Assembly (NCBI GenBank): GCA_022539475.1
Contig: VCMS01000127.1
Location: forward strand, 62,001-126,000
DNA: 64,000 nt
DNA from: Gracilaria domingensis
Taxonomy: Eukaryota > Rhodophyta > Florideophyceae > Gracilariales > Gracilariaceae
Direction: 5' to 3'
The position numbers and the translations under genes were made by a program. Positions 20,417 to 29,514 of the stretch are shown here, in pieces (positions within the stretch are counted from its first letter, which is position 1; every line of letters begins with the position of its first letter). Below the pieces are notes generated by a model. The model ran no database searches, was not told where the DNA came from, and saw only the letters and a list, made by a program, of their open reading frames with translations.

Positions 20417-21751
20417 TTACGGATTTGTCGCGCGCGGCGCGGCGCAGCGCGGCGGCGCGCCCAGCGCGGCGACGTTGCCGGCGCGGCTCAGCACCAGCTG
20501 CACGTCGGCCAGCGTGCGCGTGGCGAAGCCCGCCTCGCAGTAGCTGAGGTAGTAGCGCCACATGCGCGCGAAGCGCGCGTCGAAGCCCGCCGCCGCCAGC
20601 GCGCCCTCCTTGGCGCTGCGCTCGAAGCGCGCGCGCCACTCGCGCAGCGTCGGCGCGTAGTGCGCGCCGATGTTCTCCACGTGCTCCACGCTGAGCGCCG
20701 CGCGCGCCGCCGCCGACACCACCGCCTCCACGCTGGGGCACACCCCGCCGGGGAAGATGTACTTCTGGATGAAGTCCGCCGACGAGCGGTACGCGTCGTA
20801 CCGCTCCTCCGGCGTCGCGATCACCTGGATCACCCACAGCGCGTCCGGCGTCATGGCCGCCGACACGTCGCGGAAGAACGCGCGCAGGAACTCGTGCCCC
20901 ACCGCCTCCAGCATCTCGATCGACACCATGCGGTCGAACTTGACGCCCAGCGAGCGCACGTGGCGGTAGTCCAGCTTGAGGAACTGCACGCGCTCGTGCA
21001 CGCCCGCGTCGCGCGCGCGCTGCCTCGCCAGCTGCAGCTGCTGCTCGGACAGCGTCACCCCCGTGACGCGGCAGCCCGTGCGCTGCGCCGCGCGGATGGC
21101 AAACTCGCCCCAGCCGCAGCCCACCTCCAGCACGTGGCAGCTGCGGTCGACGCGCGCCTTGTCGATGATGGCGTCCAGCTTGCGCCACTGCGCCGCGTCC
21201 AGGTCGTCGCCGTCGCCAAACGTGGCGCACGAGTAGGTCCAACTCTGCCCGAGGAAGCACGCGAACAGCTGGTTGGACAAGTCGTAGTGCGCCGCGATGT
21301 TTCGCGACGAGCCGCGAAGCGTGTTGCTGCTCAGCAGGTGCATGGCGCGGTTGAACGCGCCGCCGAGCTTGGACACGGTCAGCTGCGCGGCGTTGAGGCT
21401 GGCGCCGTCTCGATTGAGGATGAGCAGCTTGAACAGCTCCAGCAGCTCATCGCCGCTGGCGTGAATGTCCGCGGCCATGTACGCCTCGGCCAGGCCGATG
21501 TCGGCGGCGGTGGCGACGCGGAAGAAAAATTGGGAAGCGTTGTGCACGCGAATGCATACCACGGGGCGCCTCTCGCGTCGCGCGAGCGCCTGCGGCTCAC
21601 CAAAGTGCAGGCTTTCGTCGGGCGACTCGAGGGTGAGATGGCCCTTGCGGATGCCCCTGGACAAAAAGTCGATGACAAAATAGCGGAGCAAGGCGTCGGC
21701 GGCGCGCAGAAGCGCCGCGTGCAGCCTCTCGCCGAGCGAGCTGTTCCTCAT
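20417..21751 (-). CDS. Cyclopropane-fatty-acyl-phospholipid synthase-like SAM methyltransferase
   Basis: 444 residues from the ATG at 21751, which sits in a strong GCCGCCACCATGA context right after a C-rich tract. An upstream in-frame ATG at 21877 would add 42 low-complexity residues. The N-terminal domain (to about 130) has the usual lead-in RGHLTL-type strand and AEAYMAADIHASGDELLELF. The catalytic part begins with IAAHYDLSNQLFACFLG and SWTYSCATF, then SAM motif I VLEVGCGWGEFAI near 235, VTLSEQQLQLAR, and VSIEMLEAVGHEF near 305, all standard for the CFA synthase family. The C-terminus includes MWRYYLSYCEAGF. It would transfer a methylene or methyl group from SAM to unsaturated acyl chains of membrane lipids. 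The protein lacks the oxidase domain fused to the plant enzymes and is closer to the bacterial layout. No organelle signal is clear. Confidence 0.9.
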   Translation of the reverse strand: MRNSSLGERLHAALLRAADALLRYFVIDFLSRGIRKGHLTLESPDESLHFGEPQALARRERRPVVCIRVHNASQFFFRVATAADIGLAEAYMAADIHASGDELLELFKLLILNRDGASLNAAQLTVSKLGGAFNRAMHLLSSNTLRGSSRNIAAHYDLSNQLFACFLGQSWTYSCATFGDGDDLDAAQWRKLDAIIDKARVDRSCHVLEVGCGWGEFAIRAAQRTGCRVTGVTLSEQQLQLARQRARDAGVHERVQFLKLDYRHVRSLGVKFDRMVSIEMLEAVGHEFLRAFFRDVSAAMTPDALWVIQVIATPEERYDAYRSSADFIQKYIFPGGVCPSVEAVVSAAARAALSVEHVENIGAHYAPTLREWRARFERSAKEGALAAAGFDARFARMWRYYLSYCEAGFATRTLADVQLVLSRAGNVAALGAPPRCAAPRATNP

Positions 21752-23154
21752 GGTGGCGGCGAGCTGCGGCGCCGGGGAGGGGGGGGTAGGGGCGGGGGGG
21801 GGGGATGCGCACACGGCGAAGGAGGAGACGCGATACGCTGCACAGCCGCCCCCCATTGGCGCGGCTGCGGCGGCCATAAGCCACCATCACCGGCAGTGAT
21901 GTGCTCCCCGGAGCCAGTGCGGCGATGCATAGCGCGATGAGCTCCCGCGCGCGCGCCCATTGGTCCACGTGAACACTCTGCACATGTGCCATTCGCCTTC
22001 CCGCCAACAGAGCGCGCCCAACCGCCTCCACCACATCGTTGAACTGAACCGCAACATGCGCGCGCTCACGTGCGCCGTAAGGCGAGCCTCCTTACAGCAC
22101 ACGTAGTGGTGCGCTGGACACGTTGGCGCTTTTCCGTAACCAGGGCTACAGTACGCGGCCGCATGTCGCCGCCTCTGCGATTCGCTGCGACACTCTCTGT
22201 CTGCAAAACAGAATAAAACTTGAGCGTACCCTTGTACATAAAATGGCTCTCATGAATCATTGCCACCAAACAAGAATGACGCATCAATAGCAGTGCTACC
22301 AAGGGTACCTTCGTAAATGCTTTTGCTTTTCACATAAACAGCGCCAAGCGGGAGCGCGCCGCCACAAGCAAACCAAGTGGCACTACAGCACTAATTCAAG
22401 GACGCCAACCGAGTGGAAGCCAGCTCCCCTACTACAGATAATTCCCCCACCGCCGCTCGCCGCCATGCAGCCGCCCAACTCCCGATCCGCCGCGGGGCAC
22501 CGGAAGCAGACGCGTCACCGCGCGCCGCCAGCCCACCAGTGCCCGCGCACGGCGCGCTGTGGCAGACCACACCAAGCGGCGCGCATGTTGAACACCACAA
22601 CCCTAGCCCCAACTTTTGCCCGCGCGGCCGCGCCCACGCCAGCTGTAAGCCGCCGCTTACTGCGCGAGTCTCTCACGCACGCGCGCGCAGACACACGCGT
22701 GCAGCTCGCGAGCGCAGCCTTTTCACTCAAAGCGCGACAGCGCGGCAGCGGCGAGGCGGCCCGTCGACAGTCGTTTCGCTTACGTCCGTGTGCGCTATCA
22801 ACGGCCCCTTCACGCTCGCCGCGCCCGTTTCCGACCGCTTCGCCGCGTCCGTTTCCGCCGTTCGACACGGCGTTGCGTCTCCTTCGGCGCCGCGCACCCG
22901 TCCCTGCTCCTAGGTCGCCGCCAAATGTCTCGCGTGCTGTGTTACGCGCGGGGACACCGCGCCGCAGCCGTGTCTTCGCGCCTTTGATTGTCAGTCGCGC
23001 CGACATGCCACCCCGCACACCTGATGGGGCGCATCACCGCCGCCGCACCGAGCCATCGCGCCACAAGCAACATCACTTGAACGAAAAACAAACAAGTGTC
23101 AGAACGATCGTTTTTACTAACGAACAGCAAGTTAAGCGTGGAAACTTCCACAAA
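21752..23154. other. 1.4 kb intergenic region
   Basis: On the minus strand just upstream of the methyltransferase start lie a C-rich tract (about 21778-21806), a CCAAT at 21851-21857, and a CCAAT with adjacent CACGTG near 21957-21970. Frames at 22413-22913 (+) and 22515-23018 (-) overlap each other and look compositional. I see no further gene. The TADA1 gene ends at 23155 on the minus strand. Confidence 0.4.
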
Positions 23155-24150
23155 TCAAAGCAGCATCGACAGCCGCTCCAAATCCACCGCCCGTTCCTCA
23201 CCAAGTAAGCTAGGGTTCCTCTTGGCCGGTTCCCTCAAGTCCAACGCTCTCACCGGTCCGCACTGCAAGTTATCGCACGGAATCATGGAGCTCCTCGCTA
23301 TTCGATGCCGCACCGCCAGCTGCAACAGCAGCTTGACTCTCATCTCAATCGCATGCACCATGGCACCGACAGCGTCATCATGCATTTCCGCCATACCGGC
23401 CTGCTCCACCGCAATCCTCTTCATCCGATGTCTTAGCTTGATGAACAGTTCGTAGTCGATACCACAGCCCGGCTCAACAGGTTGGAACGGCATGTCGTAC
23501 GAGCCCAGCTCGGTGGAAGGAACCAAAGCGCCCGCCCTTGACGCGGCGTTGCGCGCAGCCGCCAACGCGCTTGGCGACGGCGGTGGAAGACTTGGAGTCT
23601 TCTCTGGCGGTTTTGGCCGCTTTGGTTTTGGCGAACGCTTTTCCGGAAGCTCCAGTTTGGGTTTGACCAGCTTGGGTTTGTCGGCGTCGGAGGGCGGTTT
23701 CTTTGGTTGCACAGGACGAAGCTTTTGACGCTTTGCATTCTGCACGCTTGTGTCGTCGCTGGGTGTGCCCTTGACGGTGCTGGAATCCAGTTCATCGTGC
23801 GGTCGCTTGATTCCAAGCTTTGGAGCGACCGGCTTTTTGAGCGGGCCGTTTGGAAGTTTGGAGGGCTGTCTGCTGGAAGGTGCAGGCTTTTTGAAAGGAA
23901 TAAGGAGTGGAAGGTCGCGCAGCCCATCACGCTTCTGCTGTGCGCGGAACAAGATTTCTTGGATGATGGAGTTATGTACATGAATCTTGTCATCTGGCAA
24001 CAGTTTGGTCATCTGATCCTCGTATTGGATCTTGGTCATGCGGGCGCTGAGAAAGGAGCGCAGAACGTCGACATACCGCGTGCATATTTGGGGAGACAGA
24101 CCGGCGGATATGAGGCGCTTGCGAACGACATCTGATTTGCCGGCTGCCAT
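23155..24150 (-). CDS. SAGA complex subunit Ada1/TADA1-like
   Basis: 331 residues, intronless, starting at MAAGKSDVVRKRL. The N-terminal 85 residues fit the SAGA-Tad1 domain: ARMTKIQYEDQMTKLL, then HVHNSIIQEILFRAQQKRDG. The middle (about 95-225) is a basic, proline- and lysine-rich linker typical of these proteins. The C-terminal part ELFIKLRHRMKRIAVEQAGM, DDAVGAMVHAIEMRVKLLLQLAV (about 235-295) corresponds to the histone-fold region by which Ada1 pairs with Taf12. The role would be structural, in the SAGA histone acetyltransferase co-activator in the nucleus. A minus-strand TCTATATGC near 24244-24252, 95 bp upstream of the ATG, may be the TATA box. Confidence 0.85.
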   Translation of the reverse strand: MAAGKSDVVRKRLISAGLSPQICTRYVDVLRSFLSARMTKIQYEDQMTKLLPDDKIHVHNSIIQEILFRAQQKRDGLRDLPLLIPFKKPAPSSRQPSKLPNGPLKKPVAPKLGIKRPHDELDSSTVKGTPSDDTSVQNAKRQKLRPVQPKKPPSDADKPKLVKPKLELPEKRSPKPKRPKPPEKTPSLPPPSPSALAAARNAASRAGALVPSTELGSYDMPFQPVEPGCGIDYELFIKLRHRMKRIAVEQAGMAEMHDDAVGAMVHAIEMRVKLLLQLAVRHRIARSSMIPCDNLQCGPVRALDLREPAKRNPSLLGEERAVDLERLSMLL

Positions 24151-25240
24151 CTAAAGCAGCGGGGGTGTGACACAGGCGTTTGAGAGAAAAATGAGTGATG
24201 ACAGGCGCGTTCAGCGGTGGTTCATTTCTATGCAAAGGGGCTTGCATATAGAGGATGGGTGGGGGTTAGGTGGGTTGGGGGGTGGGGGGTGGGGGATGGG
24301 GGAGGTGTCCGAGGTCGAAGCGCAACGAGGTTGACGACTGTTTGGGTGTTAGCGCGGTATGAAGAACGAGATATGAAATGAAGCGGCGGTGTACAAGAAG
24401 CAATGAGCTGAGCGCGTCGAAGGGGCGAAAATCGGAGATGCGCGATATTTTTTGGCGCTGATTTCGAAAGCGCGAGCGAGGCGGACGCGAGCAAGACGGC
24501 CGCACGCGTCGACGACGCGCGTCGGCTGAGCCGCGAGGCGCGGCGCGGGCGATGGGCGACGGGGGGCGATGCGTGCGCGAGCAGAAGGCGGCTCAAAGCG
24601 ATCCACGACAGGCGATGACGGGGGAGGGGTTGACGCAGACGGCGCACACGACGCACAGCTGTCCAGCGAGACAGCGCTCCAGCGCGCGGGCTGCGTACGT
24701 CGCGCACTCGCGCGCGTGTGGGGGGGGGGGGGCGTCGAAACGGGCGCCTTGGCGCGGTGGGCGCGGCGGGCGGCTTCGGCGGCGCGGCGGACGCGCTTCG
24801 CGGCGGCGTGGCGCTGCTTGTTTGGGGCGGCGCGGCGCGCGGCGAGACGGGCGGCGGAGGGGCGGGAGGGGCGCGGCGGCGGCGGGCGGGCGGCGTGGCC
24901 GTTTGCGTGTTGCGCGCGCTTTGGCGGATGTTGACTACACGAATTGGCGCGCTGCCTGCGCAGCGTGCTGCGCGCCACGCTGACGCTTGGCGCGCGTCGC
25001 GCTGACTGACGGCGCGCGCCGCGCTGTGTGCGCGCCGCGTTGCGCGATTTGGATTTTTGCGCCCGCCCGCCGCGTGGACACGCTGCGCGCGTGGCCGCGT
25101 GGCTGTGGTGGGTGGTGGTGGCTTGCGGGTTTGCCGCTACGCTACGCGCGCTGCAGCGGCTGCGGTTGACACTGCTGAGCTCGTTGCGTTGGTTTCGACC
25201 TTGGCTGTGCGTGTCTACCGCAAGCTGCTTCCCCGTCGTC
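24151..25240. promoter_or_regulatory. Divergent intergenic region between TADA1 and ChlM
   Basis: Contains the TATA-like sequence for TADA1 (24244-24252, minus strand), a minus-strand C-rich tract at about 24262-24306, and a 13-G run near 24720. The right half is CG-rich and leads into the ChlM start. The long minus-strand frame 24349-25773 is antisense to ChlM and not supported. Confidence 0.45.
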
Positions 25241-26056
25241 ATGAGTGCGTTTGTTGCGGGCGTGCCTCTTCTTCCGTCGCGCTTCGGCGCCGTGAGCGGG
25301 TCGGGCCGATGCGGCGTCGCGCCTTCGCCGTGCCGCGTGCGCTCGCAGCGCGGCGTGAGAATGGTTTCGGGCGTCGATGACAAGAAGGTCGTCACCGAGT
25401 ACTTCAATAATACCGGCTTTGATCGCTGGAATCGCATATATTCGGAGGATGGCGAGGTCAACAGCGTGCAGCTGGACATTCGCGAGGGGCATGCGCAGAC
25501 CGTTGACAAGATCCTCAAGTGGCTGGACGACGACGGCGATGTGGATGGCATGCGCATCTGTGACGCGGGCTGCGGCGTGGGCTCGCTTACACTGCCGTTG
25601 TTGCAGCGCGGTGCCGTTGTGGCAGCGTCGGATATTAGTGACGCGATGGTGCAAGAGGCGGCGCGGCGCGGCGCGCAATTGTTGCCGGATAAGATGCCAA
25701 ACGTAACCTTTTCCACCTTGGATCTTGAGTCTATTGGCGGCACATATGATACGGTGTGTTGCATTGATGTCATGATTCATTACCCCACGGCACAGGCGGT
25801 TGACATGATTGCCAAACTGGTGGAGAGAAGCGAGCGCAGAGTGATCATAAGTTTTGCTCCCAAGACGTTTCTATTGGCCATTTTGAAGAAGATTGGAGAG
25901 TTGTTTCCGGGCCCAAGTAAGGCCACCAGGGCATATCTGCATGACGAGGCCGATATTCGACGTGCGTTGGAAGGGTGTGGATTCAAGGTGCGCAGGAGCG
26001 AGTTCACTGGCACTCGCTTCTATTTCTCGCGACTGCTGGAGGCGGTAAAAGAGTAG
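25241..26056 (+). CDS. chlM: Magnesium-protoporphyrin IX methyltransferase
   Basis: 271 residues, intronless. The ATG at 25241 begins a 45-residue extension rich in Ser/Arg/Ala and low in acids, as expected of a plastid transit peptide. The mature part starts with the ChlM signature KKVVTEYFNNTGFDRWNRI, then SVQLDIREGHAQTVDKIL, SAM motif I ICDAGCGVGSLTLPLL near 108, and VAASDISDAMVQEA. ChlM-specific segments follow: CIDVMIHYP near 175 and RVIISFAPKTFLLAILKKIG near 205. The enzyme methylates the ring C propionate of Mg-protoporphyrin IX using SAM, an early committed step of chlorophyll synthesis in the plastid. Its presence is the strongest sign that the organism is photosynthetic. Confidence 0.95.
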   Translation: MSAFVAGVPLLPSRFGAVSGSGRCGVAPSPCRVRSQRGVRMVSGVDDKKVVTEYFNNTGFDRWNRIYSEDGEVNSVQLDIREGHAQTVDKILKWLDDDGDVDGMRICDAGCGVGSLTLPLLQRGAVVAASDISDAMVQEAARRGAQLLPDKMPNVTFSTLDLESIGGTYDTVCCIDVMIHYPTAQAVDMIAKLVERSERRVIISFAPKTFLLAILKKIGELFPGPSKATRAYLHDEADIRRALEGCGFKVRRSEFTGTRFYFSRLLEAVKE

Positions 26057-26373
26057 CTGCGGCGCGCGCTGTGACGTGTGCATACAAAGATGTACAGGCG
26101 TAGGTTGCCACTATTATCTATCTGCGCGCATTGCTGCGCGAGGTTTCACTGCTCACTGTACAGCTGGCGCGCGGAAAACGGCGCAGTCGTGGCGGCGCAT
26201 TTGTGGCCAACCTTTCGAGATACTGTACCTTTTTGAAGCATGTGCGCTTTTTTTATACTCAGCAAATTCTAGTTCCAAAGCTACGAAGCAATCTCTTTTT
26301 AGAGTTGGTTTTGCGCGCCGCCCTTGTTGTACTAACAGTTTGGTGTTCATGAACACGTTCATATTATCGTGTG
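26057..26373. other. Convergent spacer between ChlM and the C2H2 gene
   Basis: About 320 bp of ordinary composition with a T-rich central part; it is the 3' ends of two facing genes. Nothing else is seen. Confidence 0.5.
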
Positions 26374-27288
26374 TCAGTATCTTGGAGCTAATAAACTCAC
26401 TTGTCGCCGTTGTTGGCACGAATGCGTTGTTAACATGGATGTCGAGCTCTGGCTCGAAGTGGCCATCGTGGAGGAAGACGCCTGCTGTCTCGCTGCGTCC
26501 GACGCGCGCGCTGGCGGCTTTACATCGCCCGCACTGGACGCGCCGTGCGGCGCGGAGGACGACGCTGCTGCAGACTGTGTGTTACTCAAGGAGGGATGTC
26601 CCTTATGGCTGAGGTTCTCATGGCGGCGCAGATATCTCTTCCTTGCAAATTTTACGCCGCAGGAAGGAACCATGCATTGATATGGTCGTCCCGACTGTTC
26701 GTGAAGCTCCATAACGTGCTTCCGCATGTCGCCCTTGTAGCCGAACGCTCGCGAACAGATGGGGCACTGAAACGGCCGTTTGCCCTCGTGCACAATTGCA
26801 ATGTGCTTGGATTTGTTGAACAGTTCGCCAAAGGACTTGTCACACAGATGGCATTTATGAGGCTTTGATTTCAAATGCACGTTTCTCCGGTGCACGCGGA
26901 GAGTCCACAGAGCAGAGAAGCTCTTTTGGCATTGTTCACAGGTGTGCGGCCGGAGCTTCTCGTGGCGGGATTTGATGTGGCGCGTTAGGGAACCCTTTTG
27001 ACCAAACGTGGCGTCGCAATTGTCAATGGTGCAACGGAAGGGCTTGGGCTTGGTCGCCCGATGCGCGTCGCTTGGAAGCGAGGAGAGGGGGGACGGCGCG
27101 CCGGATGTGAGCGTGGAGAAGGGCGGCAGAGGGGGCGTCCGCGCGGAGGAGGCGACGGGGAGCGAATGGGGATGATGACGTGGAGCGGAGACAGTGGTGG
27201 ACGTGGAGTAGGTGGAAGTACGAGCAGGGTGGGGCGCAGGGGCGCGGTGTACATCGGACGAAGCGGAGAGTAGCTTTGAAATATCCAT
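26374..27288 (-). CDS. Five-finger C2H2 zinc-finger protein
   Basis: 304 residues, intronless, starting at MDISKLLSASSD. The N-terminal 80 residues are Ser/Pro/Thr-rich. Five consecutive C2H2 fingers span about 83-230: FRCTIDNCDATFGQKG, HTCEQCQKSFSALW, HKCHLCDKSFGELF, FQCPICSRAFGYKG and YQCMVPSCGVKFARK, each closed by an H-x(3-4)-H pair. Fingers 1 and 5 have the wider C-x4/5-C spacing seen in TFIIIA-like and YY1-like fingers. The C-terminus is Ser/Ala-rich. It is likely a nucleic-acid-binding regulator; the array resembles several algal C2H2 factors but I cannot assign an ortholog. A minus-strand TATTTAAAAA at 27386-27397 and a C/T-rich leader precede the ATG. Confidence 0.85.
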   Translation of the reverse strand: MDISKLLSASSDVHRAPAPHPARTSTYSTSTTVSAPRHHPHSLPVASSARTPPLPPFSTLTSGAPSPLSSLPSDAHRATKPKPFRCTIDNCDATFGQKGSLTRHIKSRHEKLRPHTCEQCQKSFSALWTLRVHRRNVHLKSKPHKCHLCDKSFGELFNKSKHIAIVHEGKRPFQCPICSRAFGYKGDMRKHVMELHEQSGRPYQCMVPSCGVKFARKRYLRRHENLSHKGHPSLSNTQSAAASSSAPHGASSAGDVKPPARASDAARQQASSSTMATSSQSSTSMLTTHSCQQRRQVSLLAPRY

Positions 27289-27385
27289 GTCGACGGGGAT
27301 GGCGGTTGGGGAGGAAGAAGGGGAGGGGGAAAGGGGGGCTGGACGAAAGAAGGAAGACAGCGACGAGGCGAGGCATTATAGAGGC

Positions 27386-27397
27386 TTTTTAAATAGG
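27386..27397 (-). promoter_or_regulatory. TATA-like element of the C2H2 gene
   Basis: Minus-strand TATTTAAAAAG about 100 bp upstream of the ATG, followed by a strongly C/T-rich coding-strand leader (27295-27385). Confidence 0.55.
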
Positions 27398-27663
27398 GGA
27401 TGTGCAGCTTTGGCGCAGTTTGTGGTGCTTTCCGTGACGGCGGTGTGACATGCGGCGCGGCGGGCGCGCCTTATTGTTTTCTCGCCGCAGGGTGAGGTGA
27501 AAAAAGGTGATTAGACGAGGCCATTATTGGCGGATGAGCAAAAGCCGACGGTGGTTGTTGTTTGCCTGGCATGCGCTGCACACACCATGCTTGCAGTGAT
27601 TGCGTACGTGGCCGCTGGCGGCACTTTTTAAACGCATCCCAAGGAGGGATGCGCGCGGCGTTC

Positions 27664-27688
27664 GGGGGGGGGGGGGGGGGGGGGGGGA
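27664..27688. repeat. Poly-G run (25 nt)
   Basis: Uninterrupted G run in intergenic DNA. Comparable runs are the 21 G at 12146-12166, 23 C at 12954-12976 and 21 C at 31329-31349. Confidence 0.9.
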
Positions 27689-28350
27689 CGGCGAAGCAAA
27701 CGGGCGCAAAAAGACGCGCCGCAGGAAGCAGCTCTGAGAAGGTAGTACCGGACCCGGGGCCGATGGTGGTCACAAGCGGCGGACGAGGGACGCTCATACA
27801 GCGCGGCGGCTTTGAAAGAACGGGGCCAGTAGACGCTATGCCACTGCGCGGCGCGCCACGGCGTGTGCCATGTGCCAAGTATCGCGGCGGGGTGATGGAA
27901 GACGCAACGCGGTGGAAGCGCTTTACCTTCGTTTTAATGGCCCTTTTTGGAGCGAGCATGCGCGCGGTGGAACTGGCGCGAGGTGCATATGCAGCTCGCA
28001 CCTCGCGACCGCGCCAACGGCTGTTGACGCAAGCGGCGGCGCGCGCAGCCATGGCGCCGGGCGCGCGCGCAGGCGCGCGGGCGCGCGCTGCAGCGCGCGC
28101 TGGCGCGGCGTCATGCTGATGGGCGCGGCGGTAAGTCTGCGCCGCAGTGCTTTAAAGCGGCGCGCGAACATGTCGTCGGCGACGGAGAAAGCGTGGAAAG
28201 GCGGCGGCGCGGCGGCGGCGCATGCAATTGGAAACGAACAAGTGTGTGCGACGGCGTTGTCATTGTTCCGTCCGCGGCCGCTGTCATTGATTCACATGAC
28301 AACAAATAGGGCGGACCTTTCCGTTGCGCCGCTCAGCCGCACGTTGCGCG

Positions 28351-28356
28351 TATAAT
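28351..28356 (+). promoter_or_regulatory. TATA-like element of the L-galactose dehydrogenase gene
   Basis: TATAAT in an otherwise GC-rich region, about 175 bp upstream of the preferred ATG at 28529, with a C-rich tract between. Confidence 0.4.
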
Positions 28357-28528
28357 TCTTTTGAAACCCGCGGCCATCCCGCACAACGTGGCGCCCCGCA
28401 CCGAAAAAAAAAAAAAACCAACGCAGGCAGGCTCATCTGATCGCCCCGTCACCTCCACCTCCCCCCCCCCATGCAGATCTCCCCCCCGCCGCGCGCGCCC
28501 AGCCCCCAGAACCCGCCCCGCCACCACC

Positions 28529-29514
28529 ATGGAGGCCTCCGCCCCCCCCGCCGTCGACATCCACGCCCGCCGTCAGATCGGTACCACCGGCATCTTCGTC
28601 TCCCCCTCGGCTTCGGCGCCGCCACCCTCGGCAACATATACGGCGAGATCAACGAGCAAGACGGCATCGACGCCGTTCTCGAAGCCGTCAAACAAGGCGT
28701 CAACTACTTCGATACCTCGCCGTACTATGGCAAGACCAAGGCAGAGCTCGTGCTAGGAAAGGCACTCCGTCAGCTGCCACGAGACAGCTTTGTCGTCAGC
28801 ACCAAGGTCGGACGCTACGATTTCGACGCCTTCGACTTCTCCCCGGATCGTGTCACTCGTTCCGTCGAACAATCCATGAGCCGATTGGGTCTGCAATTCA
28901 TTGACATCATTCTGTGTCACGATATTGAATTTGAAGATCTTGATGTCATTGTGCACCAAACCATACCCGCCTTGTTGCAGCTCAAGGAAGCTGGTAAAGT
29001 GCGAGCCATTGGAATCACAGGCTACCCGTTGGAAATCTTCACGTACGTCTTGTCTGCCGTGCCGCCCGGCACGATTGACCTTGTCCTCACCTATTGCAAC
29101 TACTGCCTGCAAAATGATCGACTGTCAGACATACTTTCAGCGCTCCGCAAGGCCAACATCACCGTCATATGTGCCTCCCCACTCAGCATGGGACTGCTCA
29201 CATCGAGAGGACCTCCTCCATGGCATCCGGCCGACGCGCAAATCAAGTCAATCGCAAAGAGTGCTGCCGAGTACTGCGAGAAGCGTGGCGCTGATCTGCC
29301 CACCTTGGCACTCCAGTTTGCGTTGCAAGCCGACCACGACGTTGTTGCTTCGACCCTTGTCGGTATCGATTCCGTTGATACGTTGCACAAGAATCTTAGA
29401 ATTATCAAACAACCGCCAGATGAGGCACTTCTAAAGGAGGTGCGCGCTCTCTTCGACCCCGTTCGAAATCGACGTTGGTCGAGTGGAAGGTTCTTGGGTT
29501 CTTCCGCGTCCTGA
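28529..29514 (+). CDS. L-galactose dehydrogenase (aldo/keto reductase), with apparent frameshift near 28601-28608
   Basis: The body of the protein, from LGFGAATLGNIYG onward, matches plant L-galactose dehydrogenase closely: YFDTSPYYGKTKAELVLGKAL with the AKR catalytic Tyr, DSFVVSTKVGRYDFDAFDFS, DIILCHDIEFEDLD with the catalytic His, IGITGYPLEIFTYVL, ICASPLSMGLLTSRGPPPWHP. The expected N-terminus is in a different frame: from the ATG at 28529, MEASAPPAVDIHARRQIGTT then GIFVSP, equivalent to the plant RALGNTGLKVS strand. The two join only if one base is gained in the CCCCC run at 28602-28606. The frame from an ATG at 28471 reads through without a shift, but its first 45 residues are nonsense for this family. 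The enzyme oxidises L-galactose to L-galactono-1,4-lactone, the penultimate step of ascorbate synthesis. The break is either a base-call/assembly error or a true mutation. Confidence 0.88.

Larger units (their letters stand above)
27398..28528. other. GC-rich intergenic region between the C2H2 and L-galactose dehydrogenase genes
   Basis: Holds a run of 25 G at 27664-27688, CG-rich simple sequence around 28040-28110, a TATA-like TATAAT at 28351-28356 and a run of A near 28406-28418. A C-rich coding-strand tract (28445-28470) precedes the plus-strand gene. An ATG at 28471 is in another frame and is discussed with that gene. Confidence 0.4.

Noticed and set aside
24349-25773. 474-residue minus-strand frame
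   Set aside because: Antisense to ChlM, with no resemblance to known proteins.
28471-28600. ATG at 28471 as the true start of L-galactose dehydrogenase
   Set aside because: The resulting N-terminus (Pro/Arg/His-rich) bears no likeness to the family, while the other frame gives the conserved first strand just before the break.
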